Shown here: piece by piece, positions 1 to 12,019 of the stretch
Layout: every line of letters begins with the position of its first letter
Position numbering within the stretch: the first letter of the stretch is position 1
NCBI GenBank assembly: GCA_009760855.2
Contig: WPIO01000137.1
Coordinates: 1-64,000 of the forward strand
Direction of reading: 5' to 3'
Source: Cristatella mucedo
Taxonomy: Eukaryota > Bryozoa > Phylactolaemata > Cristatellidae
DNA: 64,000 nt
Made by a program: the position numbers and the translations under genes
The notes under the pieces: model-generated
Database searches by the model: none
What the model was told of the DNA's origin: nothing
The model's input: the letters and a program-made list of their open reading frames with translations, nothing else

Positions 1-690
1 CGATTGTGCTTCGTTCAGTTATATATATGTTATGAAAATATCTTGATTGTGCTAATAACAATAGCATTGATGTGAAGATTTACGTATTTGCTTCTTGGAA
101 TGTGCTTTTTGAATTTGTGTAACAGTGAACCCAATGACTCTAAATATTTCTTGATCGTGAGCATGCTTTGAGTGATCTGTAGTCTTCGACATTGTTTTTC
201 TAACACACCTCTAATCTAAAAATCTATGGGCAGCTAATTGGCTACACAGCAACCAAAAAAACTTGCAAGATAATCAGGCATTAACTGGTTCAAATAGATT
301 CCAGTCGTATCATTATTACCGGCAGCATAAGTATAATTAAGCATTTCTCAAAAAGTCCCTAAACGATTTTGGCAGACGCGTGCAAAGTTGACATGTCAAA
401 ATAATTTTTGATTATTTTTATTATGCATCACTTTGAACTAATTTTTTTCATATTTCGACAACGTTGTGATATCTACTGAGTGCATCGTGTAGAATCTATT
501 GGTTTTTCCCTAAACCATAACTTCTTAGACCATGAAATTATGACCTTGACCTATGACAGGCTACCAGAAATTCAGCATGACAGCTATGTTACATCACCAT
601 ATTGATTATGTTGCCATTGTCATTTTGTTATAAATTGGCATGCCCATTTTTTCCATAGCTGCCGAAGGAAATATCAAGAAATGTGCTATG
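1..690. other. No gene or repeat recognised
   Basis: AT-rich sequence with no open frame, splice-exon pattern or family repeat that I can identify. Confidence 0.5.
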
Positions 691-706
691 AGGGACATAA
701 ATGTGA

Positions 707-870
707 GCCGTGAGCTCCGATGGCTCACGAGGTAACCTGGTTGCTTTTTTCATGACCTCGGCCGAGGTCGCGGTTTTTTTAATTCTGTGTGATCCTTTAG
801 CTGAGCTACACGTGGTGGTGATAGCCGAAAAAGGCTCTTCTGCCACAATTCAAAAGAGGCTGTTTAATCA
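707..870 (+). mobile_element. tRNA-derived SINE copy 1
   Basis: The plus-strand head CATGACCTCGGCCGAGGTCGCGG is a degraded tRNA-like part; the body GTGGTGATAGCCG-AAAAGGCTCTTCTGCC and end AAAAGAGGCTGTTTAATCAGC are shared with five other copies. Confidence 0.7.
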
Positions 871-1724
871 GCAAGGATAAATTGCGTATTGGCAGGTCAT
901 TACTCAACCCTTAGATAATTTGCCCTGGGCTAGAGTTCATTAGCATAACGCTCTGAGACACTGTTCACCCGAACCTCGTCTAAATATGAAATAGTTCCGA
1001 GACCGTGGACGTTAGTTCCTAGCTACCAAGCCTGGACACTCTCGCCCAAATTTTTAGTCCACGACATCCATACTTGACCGCATAAGAAAAGGAATACAAA
1101 TCTCGCATCGATTTATCACAACAAACAAATTGACTCCTTTGTGGTTCGTCTGTCTCTTATATGTGGCTATGCTGAGAACACATGACTAACACTTCTGCAT
1201 GCCTGCCCCATGACACCACATGTCCTCTGACTCTCAATGTTCATGTCACCATGCATTAGGTTGAGTGTTTGTTCGAGCATGCTAACACCTACCCATTTCC
1301 ATCATGTTTCGCATGCATCAAATAGCAAAGCGCCCTAGAAAGAGACTGTAGTTCTTGGCGGGTGCTTTATTAAATGTGTTCATATTATTCTTTTATTATT
1401 TATTATCACCATGCCAAGTAATTTTGCAATTGTAAATCAGAGGTCTGTTGTAGCGGATTTGTGCGACTGACTTACATTTGAAGTACATAGCATAAGAGCT
1501 CATTCTTCAGTAAATTGGACTTGTACTGAGATAATAGTTTTGGGCGTTAATTAGCCAGATTGATGTGGCAAGGCATGCAGACCTGAGTGATATTTCTGGC
1601 AGGAGGTGTTATTTGAGATGTCGGCTTTCACCCGTGACTGCATTCTACATGAATTTAAATGTTTCATGTGTCTGCATTCCCTCTTTGTATAGCCTGCGGT
1701 AGAGAACATTGTAAATTTACCACA
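871..1724. other. No gene recognised
   Basis: AT-rich. A (TTATT)-type run at 1389-1404 after GTGCTTTATTAAATG suggests a decayed LINE-A tail at about 1340-1405 on the plus strand. Nothing else is seen. Confidence 0.4.
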
Positions 1725-1915
1725 AGCAAATCTAGCTGATTCACAAAGCCCTCTTTTTGTAAAGTGACAGAAGAGCCTTCCCGCCGATATCACCACTGGG
1801 TTTTTGTTTTGTTGCCGCAGCAATGAGGATCACCCACTGCAGGATTCGAACCCATGACCTCAAGACCGAGGTCGTAAAAAAGTAACCGCCTACCCTGTAA
1901 GCCGTCACGGTCGAC
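1725..1915 (-). mobile_element. tRNA-derived SINE copy 2
   Basis: Read on the minus strand, a tRNA-like head with GACGGCTTACAGGGTAGGCGG (A-box region) and GGGTTCGAATCC (B box) is followed by the family body and the GAGGCTTTGTGAATCAGCTAG end. The tRNA part is the most complete in the window and would serve as an internal RNA polymerase III promoter. Confidence 0.8.
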
Positions 1916-1947
1916 GGTCAGTTTTAGGACACTCCATTCTTTTGCTC

Positions 1948-2445
1948 GAGCTTATCTCTTAGATATACTCCCCTACCTGGCTAAGCATCGTAACACCAGC
2001 TTTTTCGGAATCTAAACAGTTTTACAATACCTCTTACAAAACCCCACAACCTTTGGAGACCATGCATTTAGTTCGTATGCTCTTAAAGCCTCGAACTCAC
2101 TCCTGACTTGCATCACAACATCCCCTGACTTGACCCAATTTAAAAAGAACTTAAAAAACACCACAATTTAGCGACAGCATTTACCGGGTCCGCTGTGATT
2201 CGTACTTATGTGCGCTCATGCATGCTGAGGCTGTGCATGCTGCTACTAACACCACACTTACATCATATCTGACTCTGTGTGTGTCACCCCAAACCACGGT
2301 ATTCATATTGTTTACCAAGCATGGTATCACTCACTATAAATTGATTTTTCCTTTGCATTAAATGAAAAGCACCCATGAAGAGATTCAGTTCTCTGTGGGC
2401 ACTTTATCAAGGTATTGGTTGTTCATAATATTATTACCAGAAAGC
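1948..2445 (+). mobile_element. LINE-A 3' fragment
   Basis: Plus-strand copy of the C-terminal coding region and 3' untranslated region, from CTACCTGGCTAAGCATCG to the ATTATTACC tail. It lies directly beside the minus-strand SINE at 1725-1915. Confidence 0.75.
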
Positions 2446-2768
2446 TTTAACGGATTATATTCTAGTTTCTTCGTAAACGTGACCCTTAATGATATCACCG
2501 CACACCACAGCCATAGAAACGCGTAGCCTGAGAGAGCCAGCCCAGCTTTGGGAATACTCCACCCAGTCAAGCATCGGCACATATGCAGTAGTCATATCCC
2601 GTAATATCCTTCAGAAAAAAATTCAGTGAACACTGACAGTGTCAAGTCTAAGTGTAAATGAGTGAGCTTCTGCTTGAATTTGAATGTCGGGGATTTCTGA
2701 TGTTATGATCGTAAAACTGAAGTTATGATTAGTGGGGGGTATGTTTTTCCGCCTATTTCATTGTCCAG

Positions 2769-2888
2769 ACACACTGGACACTCCATTGCCACTGTAGAAA
2801 TCAACTCTCCGTGTGACCAGAGCATGGCTTCTGCCCTGGAGGGCTGCGAGATAGGGCTGGTTACGGTCCGTGGCGCATGTCAATATAG
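2769..2888 (+). CDS. Isolated cysteine-containing exon, gene unassigned
   Basis: A good acceptor (CCGCCTATTTCATTGTCCAG) and an excellent donor (ATATAG|GTGAGT) enclose 120 bases. Only one frame is open, phase 2 in and phase 2 out. The peptide starts HTGHSIATVEINSPCDQS and ends EIGLVTVRGACQYR, with three cysteines. It may be part of an extracellular module. It could be a 5' exon of the lectin receptor, in which case a 2-to-1 exon is missing before 5645, or a piece of an upstream gene. No family is recognised. Confidence 0.5.
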
Positions 2889-3689
2889 GTGAGTACACTG
2901 TGTTGTCTTATTTTAGTATCATAAGGCAAGATGCATTGATATGCGTCACTTGTCACACAAAGTTTAAACGTACTGCTGGTGCAGAACGATTGCACATAGC
3001 ATCTTTTTTCCCTAAGATTGACCGGTCTGTATGCTGTTAACATCAAGTCAAACATTTAGTTCCGGTGACAGTTTACTTTTTGGTCTGCCTGTGAGTGCAC
3101 TGTAAATTTTTCAATAGTATAATGCTGGTTTTCTCGATATAGAGTTTATTTTTCGCTTATGTAGTAGTTTTGCGATCAGATTTTTTTATTTAAAGCCAGT
3201 ATGTATAGCATGGTTAGTAAAGTTTCATTGTTCGCTGAGTTGAAGTATTTACTATTGAGCTTACACCGGTTATTGTACAATATCCATTAACCAACTTTCG
3301 AAGTAGCGATAGTAAAGGTGCCCCGATTCGGAATTTGAGAGATTTTTCGGGTTGGTCTACACATGTCTTCCTGTCATTATGCTGCCTTGAGATACTGCCG
3401 TTACGTTGATACTCTACTTCCCATAAACGCTGTGATGGTATTGTGGAGTTTTTTTTCAGCATTGTAGCCTAACGACAACCTGAAAGCTTAGCTACCCAAG
3501 TACCTTATGGCTTCAGGCAGTTTCAGCATTTATTAGTTGCTAAAATAAGTTTTGCATTTCTCCTCTAGATATTGTATTCTCTCTCCAAACGCATTCTACT
3601 TTGCAAAAAATTACCACTAAATTTATGATTTAGTTGAAAATATTCAGGTTTAGGCAGTTCCAGTATAGCTTGGATCGAGGTTTCGGCTT
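2889..3689. other. Probable intron, nothing recognised
   Basis: Good acceptor-like tracts at 3456 (TTTTTTTTCAG) and 3568 (TTTCTCCTCTAG) are followed by early stops in every useful phase, so no exon is called. Confidence 0.4.
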
Positions 3690-4036
3690 GGAAAAAGGTC
3701 AGGAGAGTCCGATATTCATGTGTCACGCTGGTGGCAAAGTGTCAGAGTGAACGCGAATGGAACACACGAACCCACGGGGAAAGACAGGAAGATCAAGGGA
3801 GCTATAGCCTACAACCAGATGAAATTCGGTGCCCTACTGAGCTGCTTTTCTCCAATCGCTGGACGCAGGGCGGCTGTTTTGCCTCCTTTGAAGAGGGCTG
3901 CATTTTCAGCGAGTCAGGTGTGTGCAGCAGATCAGGCGCGAGAGGCAGCCCCGTGCACGACCAAAAAACGGTCTTATATGCACACGCAGTCGATCTCTTG
4001 AGCTTTCTCCCCGAGCTAGTTTGGCGATCGAAATAA
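3690..4036. other. GC-richer island with overlapping open frames
   Basis: This stretch stands out from the AT-rich surroundings by base composition. Two overlapping + frames of 93 and 101 codons are open, and a CAG|GTGTGT donor-like site lies at 3918. One frame contains MKFGALLSCFSPIAG, which could pass for a weak signal peptide, but the exit phase there is 0 and does not fit 5645. On the minus strand a TATAAGA lies near 3970. It could be a promoter island, a first exon or an old insertion. Nothing decides among these. Confidence 0.2.
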
Positions 4037-4359
4037 AAAAAGTGAATTTAGGAGACTAGTCTTCTTGGAAGCTATGCTTTGATCCATTAGGAGATTCTTC
4101 TGAGCCATTCGGTGCCTGAACCTGGGCTGCTAGTTTTCTCCCTCGGTAGTAGCATCCTGTTTATAGGATAGGGTCTGTATTTGTGTCTTGCTTAGTGTTT
4201 AACACTGATCATATTAAATTGTTATAGTGTCCTCAGAGAACCAAATCCCACTTTTTCCAGACTCAGCATATGTTTAGGGGGAATCTTGATTGGATGGTTG
4301 GTGGTTGCATGGTTAATTTCGATAAGAAAGCGTCGACGTGAAAAGAATATTATGACTCC

Positions 4360-5330
4360 ACGCTGAGACATGAAGTAACCTCGTATTTCAGAGGTTCGTC
4401 TGATGGTTTTGGTCCATTCACACCAATACTCTGGAGTCTTCTGCTGATATTGGACCCTGAGTAATAATAATAATGCATTTGATAAAGCACCCCGCAGAGA
4501 ACTCAATCTATTTCTAGGTGCTTTACTTTGGCTGCAAAGGGAATGGTTGTAATGCAGTGCAAGTGATGCCCAGGCGAGATGATAGTCACTCAAAAAGGGC
4601 TCATGTATTAATAGTATCCAAAGCTGCCGAAACATCAAGCAAAACAAGCAGAGATATGCTACCAGTGTCAGCATTCCTAAGAAGGTAGTTGTAAACCAGG
4701 GGCAATGCTGACTCTGTGGAGTGATTGACTCTAAAACGAGTCTGAACTTACTATTTTTAGAATGGTTTGAAGTTTCAAGATATGAGCTCAGCTGTTCCAC
4801 TGCGACGAATTGTTCAAATGCCTTTAGTAGGAATGGTAGAAGTGTAGAACTGGGTGTTAGTTGCTCAAGTTCTCTTGTTCTAGAGTTGCTTTTTTTGTAG
4901 TGGCCTGTACAGGATTTCTAAAATGTGCTGGGACATGACCTGAGGCTATTGACATATTACTGGAGTTAATTATGCATGGCTGCATCAGATAAATGGACCG
5001 TAGAAGCAGGACAATGGGAAGAGGGTCCAAATGACTAGTTGTCTTCTTTGATTGGGATATAACACATCAGGACGAAATTAGTCGTGACCTCCCTGAATGT
5101 AGACATTGAGGTGCTGCAAGGAATTGAAGGACGTTACTCTAGGTCGGATTCTTCCATCGTGGGGAAGGGCTCATACATAATCTTCTTGACGAACAAGCTA
5201 GGGAAGCGATCAAATAGATCATCACTGGGATAATTGGTTAATGAGCTAATGTGGGAGAGTTTTGTTGAGAGATGTTTGATCGTCGACATCAGCATTTTTT
5301 GTGTTGTGCATCTGTGATTTTAACAATAAG
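4360..5330 (-). mobile_element. LINE-A reverse-transcriptase fragment with a nested LINE-A tail
   Basis: The minus strand encodes a degenerate SLLVLLDVSAALDTI block near 4640 and upstream sequence to about 5330 (GAGATGTTTGATCGTCGACATCAGC on the + strand). Positions 4456-4548 are a LINE-A 3' end (AATAATAATAATGCATTTGATAAAG...) that interrupts the reverse-transcriptase sequence, which resumes on both sides. Confidence 0.75.
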
Positions 5331-5644
5331 TTACAATACTTCATATTATGCTTATCGTATTTTCCCTATTGTTGTAGTCACAGCATCAATTTACCTGCTT
5401 CAACATAGCACTTGTGTAACTTTACTTGCTGAAGGTTGTTTGAATTTGGAAGTAAAATCTTGGATGACGTTGTATTAGTGGTGTACTATTGCTGCGTTAG
5501 CACTGCCTAGCTTTTCTAAGTTCGCTCATATTTCATTAATATATTGCGAACTAGCAGTAATATCTTCTACAATTTTCAGCAATAAACTAAAAACACAAAC
5601 TGGTCTAGTTGCTTGATGATTAATGCTTCTCCCTTTATTATTAG

Positions 5645-5911
5645 GTAATTTAGCTCTAAACAAGACTGCCGCACAGTCATCTACTTATATCGACATAGGT
5701 GAAACCAGAGGTATTATATATCAGGCTGATTTTGCCGTGGATGGGCTCTTTCCTGCGGCCAGCAATACCTCTTCTATATCATGCTCCCACACATCTGCAA
5801 AAAATACGGATGGCTATGATGGGCGAAATGCATGGCTGTACGTCCTGCTTTCACGATCAGAGGCGTTTGTTCTGACGAGTATTAACATTGTCAACCGGCA
5901 AGGAATCAACG
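5645..5911 (+). CDS. Lectin receptor exon: FTP domain, first half
   Basis: This exon follows a TTATTATTAG acceptor and ends at an AACG|GTAAGA donor; it enters in phase 1 and leaves in phase 1. The translation opens with NLALNKTAAQSSTY, has an ADFAVDG block, then ISCSHTS, NAWLYVLL and INIVNRQ. This order (NLALNKPA-QSS, A-VDG, CSHT, W--VDL, I-NR) is the signature of the N-terminal half of fucolectin/tachylectin-4/pentraxin-1 (F5/8 type C-like) domains, which bind fucose or other sugars outside the cell. The expected tryptophan pair (WW) is reduced to AW. The exon is preceded by an intron or by unidentified 5' exons, since no signal peptide is encoded here. It joins in frame to 10943. Confidence 0.85.
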
Positions 5912-8900
5912 GTAAGAGGTTTGTTTGTGCATGATCTCTACTTATTACATTCAAGTTGCTTGTTACTAAAAATACCGAGACGTCAGGGAGGGTAGGTAAA
6001 ACACAATCAATTAGGATGTTTACGTAATCCTGTCAGCCTATTTGTGCTTGACACATTTTTCCTTGTAGGCAGCCTCTAATTTATTGAAGACATTGTTTTG
6101 TAAAGCATATGCTGAAGTACAAGGTGTGACATTCACTGTCGTATAATCAGATTCGGTAGTTGATTCAAGCATCCTACAGAACGCACGAGTAACAGGCGTT
6201 CCAGATGGGTTGCTGGAATCTGCTAATACGAAATGACCCTGCCAGCATCCTGCTGACAACCTAGCTGTAAGAGTGCATGGGCACTCACTTGCACTCAGGG
6301 TAGGTGGTCACCTGAGCAATTCGCTTGTGCCAACGAAGCGGCGAATGTTAGGGAAGCTATTTGAAAAGTTAATAATGACTTTCCTAACCGGGATCCTTTT
6401 GGTTTGCTGCGATGCATTGACGTGGCCCTTATGCCGTGTCTGGTAGAAGCCTAGTTCCGAGAGCATTTTCATTCACCAAAACTATTTAGAGGGTTTAGCT
6501 TGCGTGATTTCCTTAGAATTGCAAAGCTTTAAGTTTTGAAATGTGTACATGCATTTTAATTCTTTCCAAGTACATTGCTGCCTACTCCCAGAGCTAGAGC
6601 AGTGGTGGTAATGTGCTAGGTCTGCGTTCGGTAACTGCTGTCAAAAGCTTTGCTTCTGCCTTTTTCGGAGAGAAATATATCGACTACGGGACTCAGCCAT
6701 TCATTATAGATCTCAACAGCTGTCTAATACACAGCATATTGACAATGAAGGCTCTTTAACACGTTAACCAGCATGCATCATGCTACAAGTTACTTGCGTG
6801 AGATACGTATGAATTCAGTTGTGCATTTTGCATCCAGCTTTCTGAACATGTCATTTAGCCGCACGGGAAGCCAAACTCAGATCCTTGAAAGACTATGTCT
6901 CCAGCTGGTATAGAGATATCAAAACTACTAGCATTGTATTGTTAGATTATTTAAAAGCGCATAACTGCAAAGAGCTTCGGTTAGAGATTAAACTGTCCAT
7001 TTGGGTTCGAAGGAACGTTAGAATTGGCTTAGCTGCCGATCGTAATTATTTGCTATAAATTTGGACAAAGGTTAGACAAATCATCTTTATTAATAAAATA
7101 CGGGTTAATCATAGTTACGGCTATTACCAATACTTTTGCAATAAACAATGTGCAAGTATATTATTCAAGGACAAAGCCATTGCCGTGAAACAAACGAAAT
7201 TTACCACTTCGCACTTTACATTATTTTACCTAAAATAGAAGCGTAATCATTATCATCGGTTCTGCTTGGAAACTTGGTAATGACACATGATACTAGAGTG
7301 GAACTTTAGTTGGCTAGATCGAGCAAAGTGCACTTAAAAAAAGTTTTTCTCGTTGACACAGTATTTTTAACTTTCTGCATGATAGAAAATAGTGGTTGTG
7401 TTGCTCTGGATGCATTAGTTTTACATAGCACCCAGCATTGCTAGGTTTTCACATTGCCGTGACTTGCTGAACCCGTAAATTACTAAGCATATCATCTACA
7501 ATAAGATCTTCGATAGATTCTGTCTCTGTGCTATTTGAGTCGTATTTAAACAATCGCAGTGTCCTTGAGAACTATTCATCTTTACCCTCAGAGATAAGTC
7601 CTTGCAGCAATGTTGAGCTTGAAATCACGTAACAATGTGGAGCTTTAGGTTGATAAAACCATTGGTAACTGAATGGAAGTGAAAAAAATTATCTCCGTGC
7701 AGATGCAGTTACTAAACGAGTATGCTAAAGTAGGATTGCACGTTTTGACTAATTTGAGCTTGCAGCTGTTGTTTCAAACTTACTACTTCCACTTTGAAAA
7801 AGTGAGCATTTGTTTGTTTCCAGCAAGATATTTATCAGTCTTGCAAATCATAACCCTTTTCATTGCTCTTTAGAGGTCGAATGAAATAACTCAATTATAG
7901 TGTTTTTTGGAAATCTTTACTTAAGCTGACATTTTAGTTTTACATCCGGTGATTAAGTTCTTATAGTGGGAGGAAAAAATTAATTGTTTTTGAGAATGGG
8001 GTTTGTGAGCAGAGTACATGTGCTGCTCATATATGGGCTTAGTTAGATAATAATATTGATAGTAATGCATATACTATTGCACTTCAAGACAACACAATCT
8101 CTTTCTTGGAACTTTATATTGGCTCCAAAGATAGCCCTATGGAAGTATTAGCTCTTGGATGCTCACTAAGAACAAGAATCTCATGGTTTGGAGTGACATG
8201 TCCATGGTATACGAACTTGTTTAGTGGCAGCATGCTCAGTGTCAGCACGCATAAGCAGGATATAAAAGACCAATCACATGGACCCACTAAATGCTTTCGT
8301 CAGTAAATGCAGTTTAAAATTGTCCTTAAATTTGATAAAGCATAAGAGAATTATAAGTACCTCATGAAAATTATGAACCTAAAAGTCCAAGCGTTTAGCT
8401 ATATTTTGCAACTTCCGACTGCTTTTAGTTGTTCAGAGACAACATCGATATTAGGGCCTCAATCTGTATCTTTACTGAAGTTTTGTGACAGAAATTTGGA
8501 AATTTTCCTACTAACATCGCAGGGTGAATTTGGATTTATTCCTTTAGGGAGACCTTGCAGTAAAAAAAGCCGAAGCCCACAGATAATTAGCACTTTAAAT
8601 GAGATGATTTTGCTATTTGTGGAACATTCATTCAAGTTTCCTTTAGCTAAACCTCATTTCGTTTGTAACTTCTCTACATACATGGTCAGCCTTTGCATGT
8701 GTACCCTCGTTGAAAAGTCCCCTATTGCAACTAAACCCCACTTCAATGTCACTGGTTTAGCAGTAAGCTCATAGGAAGTTATCAGCATGGAAAGTGTTTC
8801 GCCCACTAGTTTCATCGAGCTTTGAGCTCAACTAGTTTGATCATCTACAATCAAAGAGATTTATCAGACGGCTGAGGTCGTGGGGTCATGCCAGTTGCCT

Positions 8901-10349
8901 ACATGAAGCCCATAAATAGAGATTCGTCATCTCCAGACGTCATCTCCATGATATACAAACATATACTATGCTTTATTTCAATAAACTGTATCTTTAAAGT
9001 TAGCATCCTTAGGTCTAATGGAAGAGCACTGGACGCCTTCCCTGAGGCTACTAGGTCATTTGTAGCTGCATCAACGTATTGATTTGGTGGTCAGTACCTC
9101 TGAGAATGACCTAAGTATGTTATGTATTTTCAACTTCCTCATTACCTTAAATACACCACAGATACCACAAGTAAATCTCCGGCTACAAACGAGTTCTCCA
9201 AGGATCGATGACTTATTATTACAGGAGAGTCAGTCCTTCACTTACCCGGACAAGCATACATGAAGTACATTACCACGATGGCTAAATAAAATGTGAGTTC
9301 ACCTCGTAACCAAAACGTCACTAAATGGTTCAAGCTAGACTCAGCTCACTTTTTTAAGCAGTCAGTTCATTCTATGTCAGCTGGCCTCAGGTTGCAAGTA
9401 TTTTGTAGGAAGTAACTGCTGCCTTTCACCTATGAATAAGGCACCTTTGGATTTGGATTTGAGGCTCATCTTAGGCTATTTTACTGTTGCCATAATGTAG
9501 CTATTTCTGCCCTTAGATTTAGCTTCGTATGCTGTGGTTGCGGGGCTCTAATGCAAAAAATCATTTCGAAATTTCTTTACATAATTGTGCCTTTTGCTCG
9601 TGCTATTCTGACATTGGGTGGTTTGGATTAACAAAGTCTTTGTATCATAAACCATTACCCATTCACAAGCATTAGCTTTATTCTACTACTGGTAAGTGTG
9701 CCTGCTATCACCTCACTCGCCAGATGCAGTTCATACTTAATGATTTTGACATAAAAAAGGAAATGCCTACTCATAAGATTATGCCTGCCTTTTTCTAGGT
9801 GCCATCGATACCATACTATACCCGGCTAGAATTAGGTTTTAGCTCGTTTCAGTTGCATAGTCTGCTGCGATATATAAAGAAGGCTGTGCCATGAGTTTGC
9901 AGAGATTTTGTTTCCCAAGTTATGCAGAGTGGTATCTGCTAATTGCTAAGAAACTTTGGGATGACAACTTATGTTTTATTTATGACTGCATACCAGCATG
10001 GCTTGCATTTTATAGCTATCTGCCTTCCTGGTTCATGCAGCAGAGAGTTTAGGCTGCAATTCATAGGGCAGTGTTGATCATGCAGTTAAAACGGCATTTT
10101 TTTCGTAATTTTGTTTCTATAATTTAGTTTCGCCAGCGACCTATTTCCTGCCTTTAACTAGGATTTTAACAACACTTCAGCATCACATTATAACATTTAT
10201 TGTTGCCGGTGTATTTGGTACATAGCCGCTGGGATATGTATCAAGCGTTTATCTTGTACACACCATCAATGTATTAACACAACCGGGCTGTGCTATCAGG
10301 TGATTGAAGCTGGTGGGCATCTAGCGAAACTGTGAAGCTGATTTGGTCT
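5912..10349. other. Intron splitting the FTP domain
   Basis: About 5 kb of AT-rich intron. Apart from the LINE-A pieces near 8.0 and 10.35 kb I see no repeats I can name. A 136-codon open frame at 8364-8774 has no domain or coding character. Confidence 0.6.
8047..8335 (-). mobile_element. LINE-A 3' end fragment, degenerate
   Basis: Recognised by the AATAATATTGATAGTAATGC tail, ATCTCTTTCTTGG, GTCAGCACGCATAAGC and GACCCACTAAATGCT blocks shared with other copies. It lies in the first FTP intron. Confidence 0.6.
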
Positions 10350-10925
10350 ACCGTGTGCACCACAGTTGCATCTTTCCCGCCGACATGCACCAGTTCCCAG
10401 TCAACCAACGTATCAACTTCCAGGTTTTGTCACTCACTTTCAGGCCCCGTCATTCTTTGGCTCCAGCCTATCTATAAGATCTACTACCCTACCAGGATAA
10501 GCAATTACCACATGCTTTTCGGAATCTAACTGTTTACAAATACCTCGTAAGAACCTCAAATCCTTTGGATACCGTGCCTTTAGTTCGTATGCTTCCATTG
10601 CTTGGAACTCAGTGCTGACCTTCGTCACGACGTCTCCCGAATCGTCCGCTTTAAAAAAAAAAACAACTTAAAGCCCACCTATGATAGCATTTAGCGGGTT
10701 CCCGTGATTCATCCTTTATGTACTCGTGCATGCTCCACTGTTGTGTTGTGCCACTAACTATAGTTGCATGCTGACTCCGTGCATGTAACTCCCAATCATG
10801 TTATTCTTGATGCTTAATGAGCATGCTATCACTAACCATTCAATTGTGCTCGGCAGTTGTAAAGTGCCTCCAAGAGATGGAGCTCTCTGGGAGCCTTTAT
10901 TAAATTTATTATTCTTATTATCAAG
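10350..10925 (+). mobile_element. LINE-A 3' fragment ending beside the FTP exon
   Basis: Plus-strand C-terminal coding remnant (CCGACATGCACCAGTTCCCAG onward) and 3' untranslated region ending in TTTATTAAATTTATTATTCTTATTATC. The tail stops about 17 bases before the acceptor of the exon at 10943. Confidence 0.8.
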
Positions 10926-10942
10926 ATGTCACCGTCTTGCAG

Positions 10943-11191
10943 GTCAGCGGCTCCGAAACTTTTACATCCTGTACACAACTGATTCGGTGGATCCTCCAAA
11001 CCCAGCTACGTGGTCTCGGTGTGCATACGAACAAAATACACTGTCAGGGGTTCTCAGTAGAAACTACACCTGCCAGGACAAAGCTATCGGCCGAAAAGTT
11101 GCTGTGTACCTCAATACAGATCCTAGACTGTCAGAAAATGAGAACGTACTGACGCTCTGTGAATTATATATTTATGGATATGCAGTAGTTG
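10943..11191 (+). CDS. Lectin receptor exon: FTP domain, second half
   Basis: The acceptor is CGTCTTGCAG|GT and the donor is GTTG|GTGAGT, phase 1 to phase 1; 249 bases. The single G left by the exon at 5911 completes GGT here, giving NG-GQRLRNFYILYTTD. The end reads IGRKVAVYL then LTLCELYIYG, which matches the closing strands of FTP/F5-8C domains (RYV-IYL, L-LCEVEVYG). Together the two exons make a domain of about 170 residues, near the usual FTP length of about 140-150. A LINE-A 3' tail ends about 20 bases upstream of this exon, so part of the polypyrimidine tract lies beside or within the mobile element. Confidence 0.85.
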
Positions 11192-11862
11192 GTGAGTCAT
11201 TCTTGTTGCATAATGCACCTCCATTACATGTCAGCCTTTGCTTACTGCTGCTCACGCGATCTTTATAGCTCAGGTGGTCGGTTAAAGCAGAGGATCTATT
11301 TTAGCATGGGTTGGGCTGCAGGCTCCCCTAGCCGAGCTGTCACAGAGTGCTGCCTATCGGATCCTTTTACCTCCCTTCTCATGTTGCAACTATACGTTTG
11401 GAATTCGGATAACCCCCACAAGGTAGTAGCTCAGACAATGCCGATAAAAGATTCCTATGGCAAGCGCTGCTAGGCAGCGGTTTTTCAGCTGCAATGCTAG
11501 CAATAATGTGTACCGCTATATCTGGGGACTTGCCTGCGGCCCCAGTCTCACCTGCATGGTGCCATGGTCGATTGTTAGCTCCAACGTGCACCTTAAAGTT
11601 GGCATGCATGGACAGCAATCGTTTCGGCAATCAGCTTATCAGAAGTTCTTGAGTCCATGCCAATTGGCCAAGGCAACTCATCCTAGCAACGCTCATGCTG
11701 TCGGAACAGGGGGGATATTAACAGATCCTAAACGCTAGACATTCTGCTCGTGCATATTATCCGGTCGAGCACCTCAGCGATCTGCATCTGTTTCCCTGTG
11801 AAATTCGTGCGAATGCATGCAGGTTGAGCTTCTACATCTTCCGTTAACCTGATCTGTTATAG

Positions 11863-12019
11863 ACTGCAAAGCCGACTACACTGGACCTGGCTGTTTGTTG
11901 CGAAAATATAACTCAAGTATTTGCCTCCTTACTCCCAATACGACTCGTGGTGATTTTGACGGATGTCGCTTTCTTACCTGCCCTAACAAAGGCTTTTTGC
12001 CTCCTGATTGCTGGATCAG
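11863..12019 (+). CDS. Lectin receptor exon: six-cysteine spacer module
   Basis: The acceptor is TCTGTTATAG|AC and the donor ATCA|GTAAGT, phase 1 to phase 1. The incoming G makes GAC, so the peptide starts DCKADYTGPGC. About 52 residues carry six cysteines (DC, GC, IC, GC, TC, DC) and one N-linked site (NSS), consistent with a disulfide-rich extracellular module of the EGF or TNFR-like size class. The spacing is not a clean EGF pattern, so the domain name is left open. Being a symmetrical 1-1 exon, it could be skipped without breaking frame. It sits between the lectin domain and the fibronectin-III region. Confidence 0.75.

Noticed and set aside
5272-5478. 68-codon plus frame just before the FTP exon as a signal-peptide exon
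   Set aside because: Its beginning is antisense LINE-A sequence (GATCGTCGACATCAGC) and it lacks a phase-1 donor.
8364-8774. 136-codon plus frame
   Set aside because: No domain, no splice or promoter support, and a length expected by chance at this AT content.
9005-9080. TCTAATGGAAGAGCACTGGACGCC resembling a tRNA D-arm
   Set aside because: No matching acceptor stem or GGTTCGA B box follows at the right distance.
9231-9330. Minus-strand hydrophobic frame (LTFYLAIVVMYFMYACP) ending at a GTAAGT donor
   Set aside because: The acceptor is poor, there is no neighbouring exon, and AT-rich chance frames often look membrane-like.
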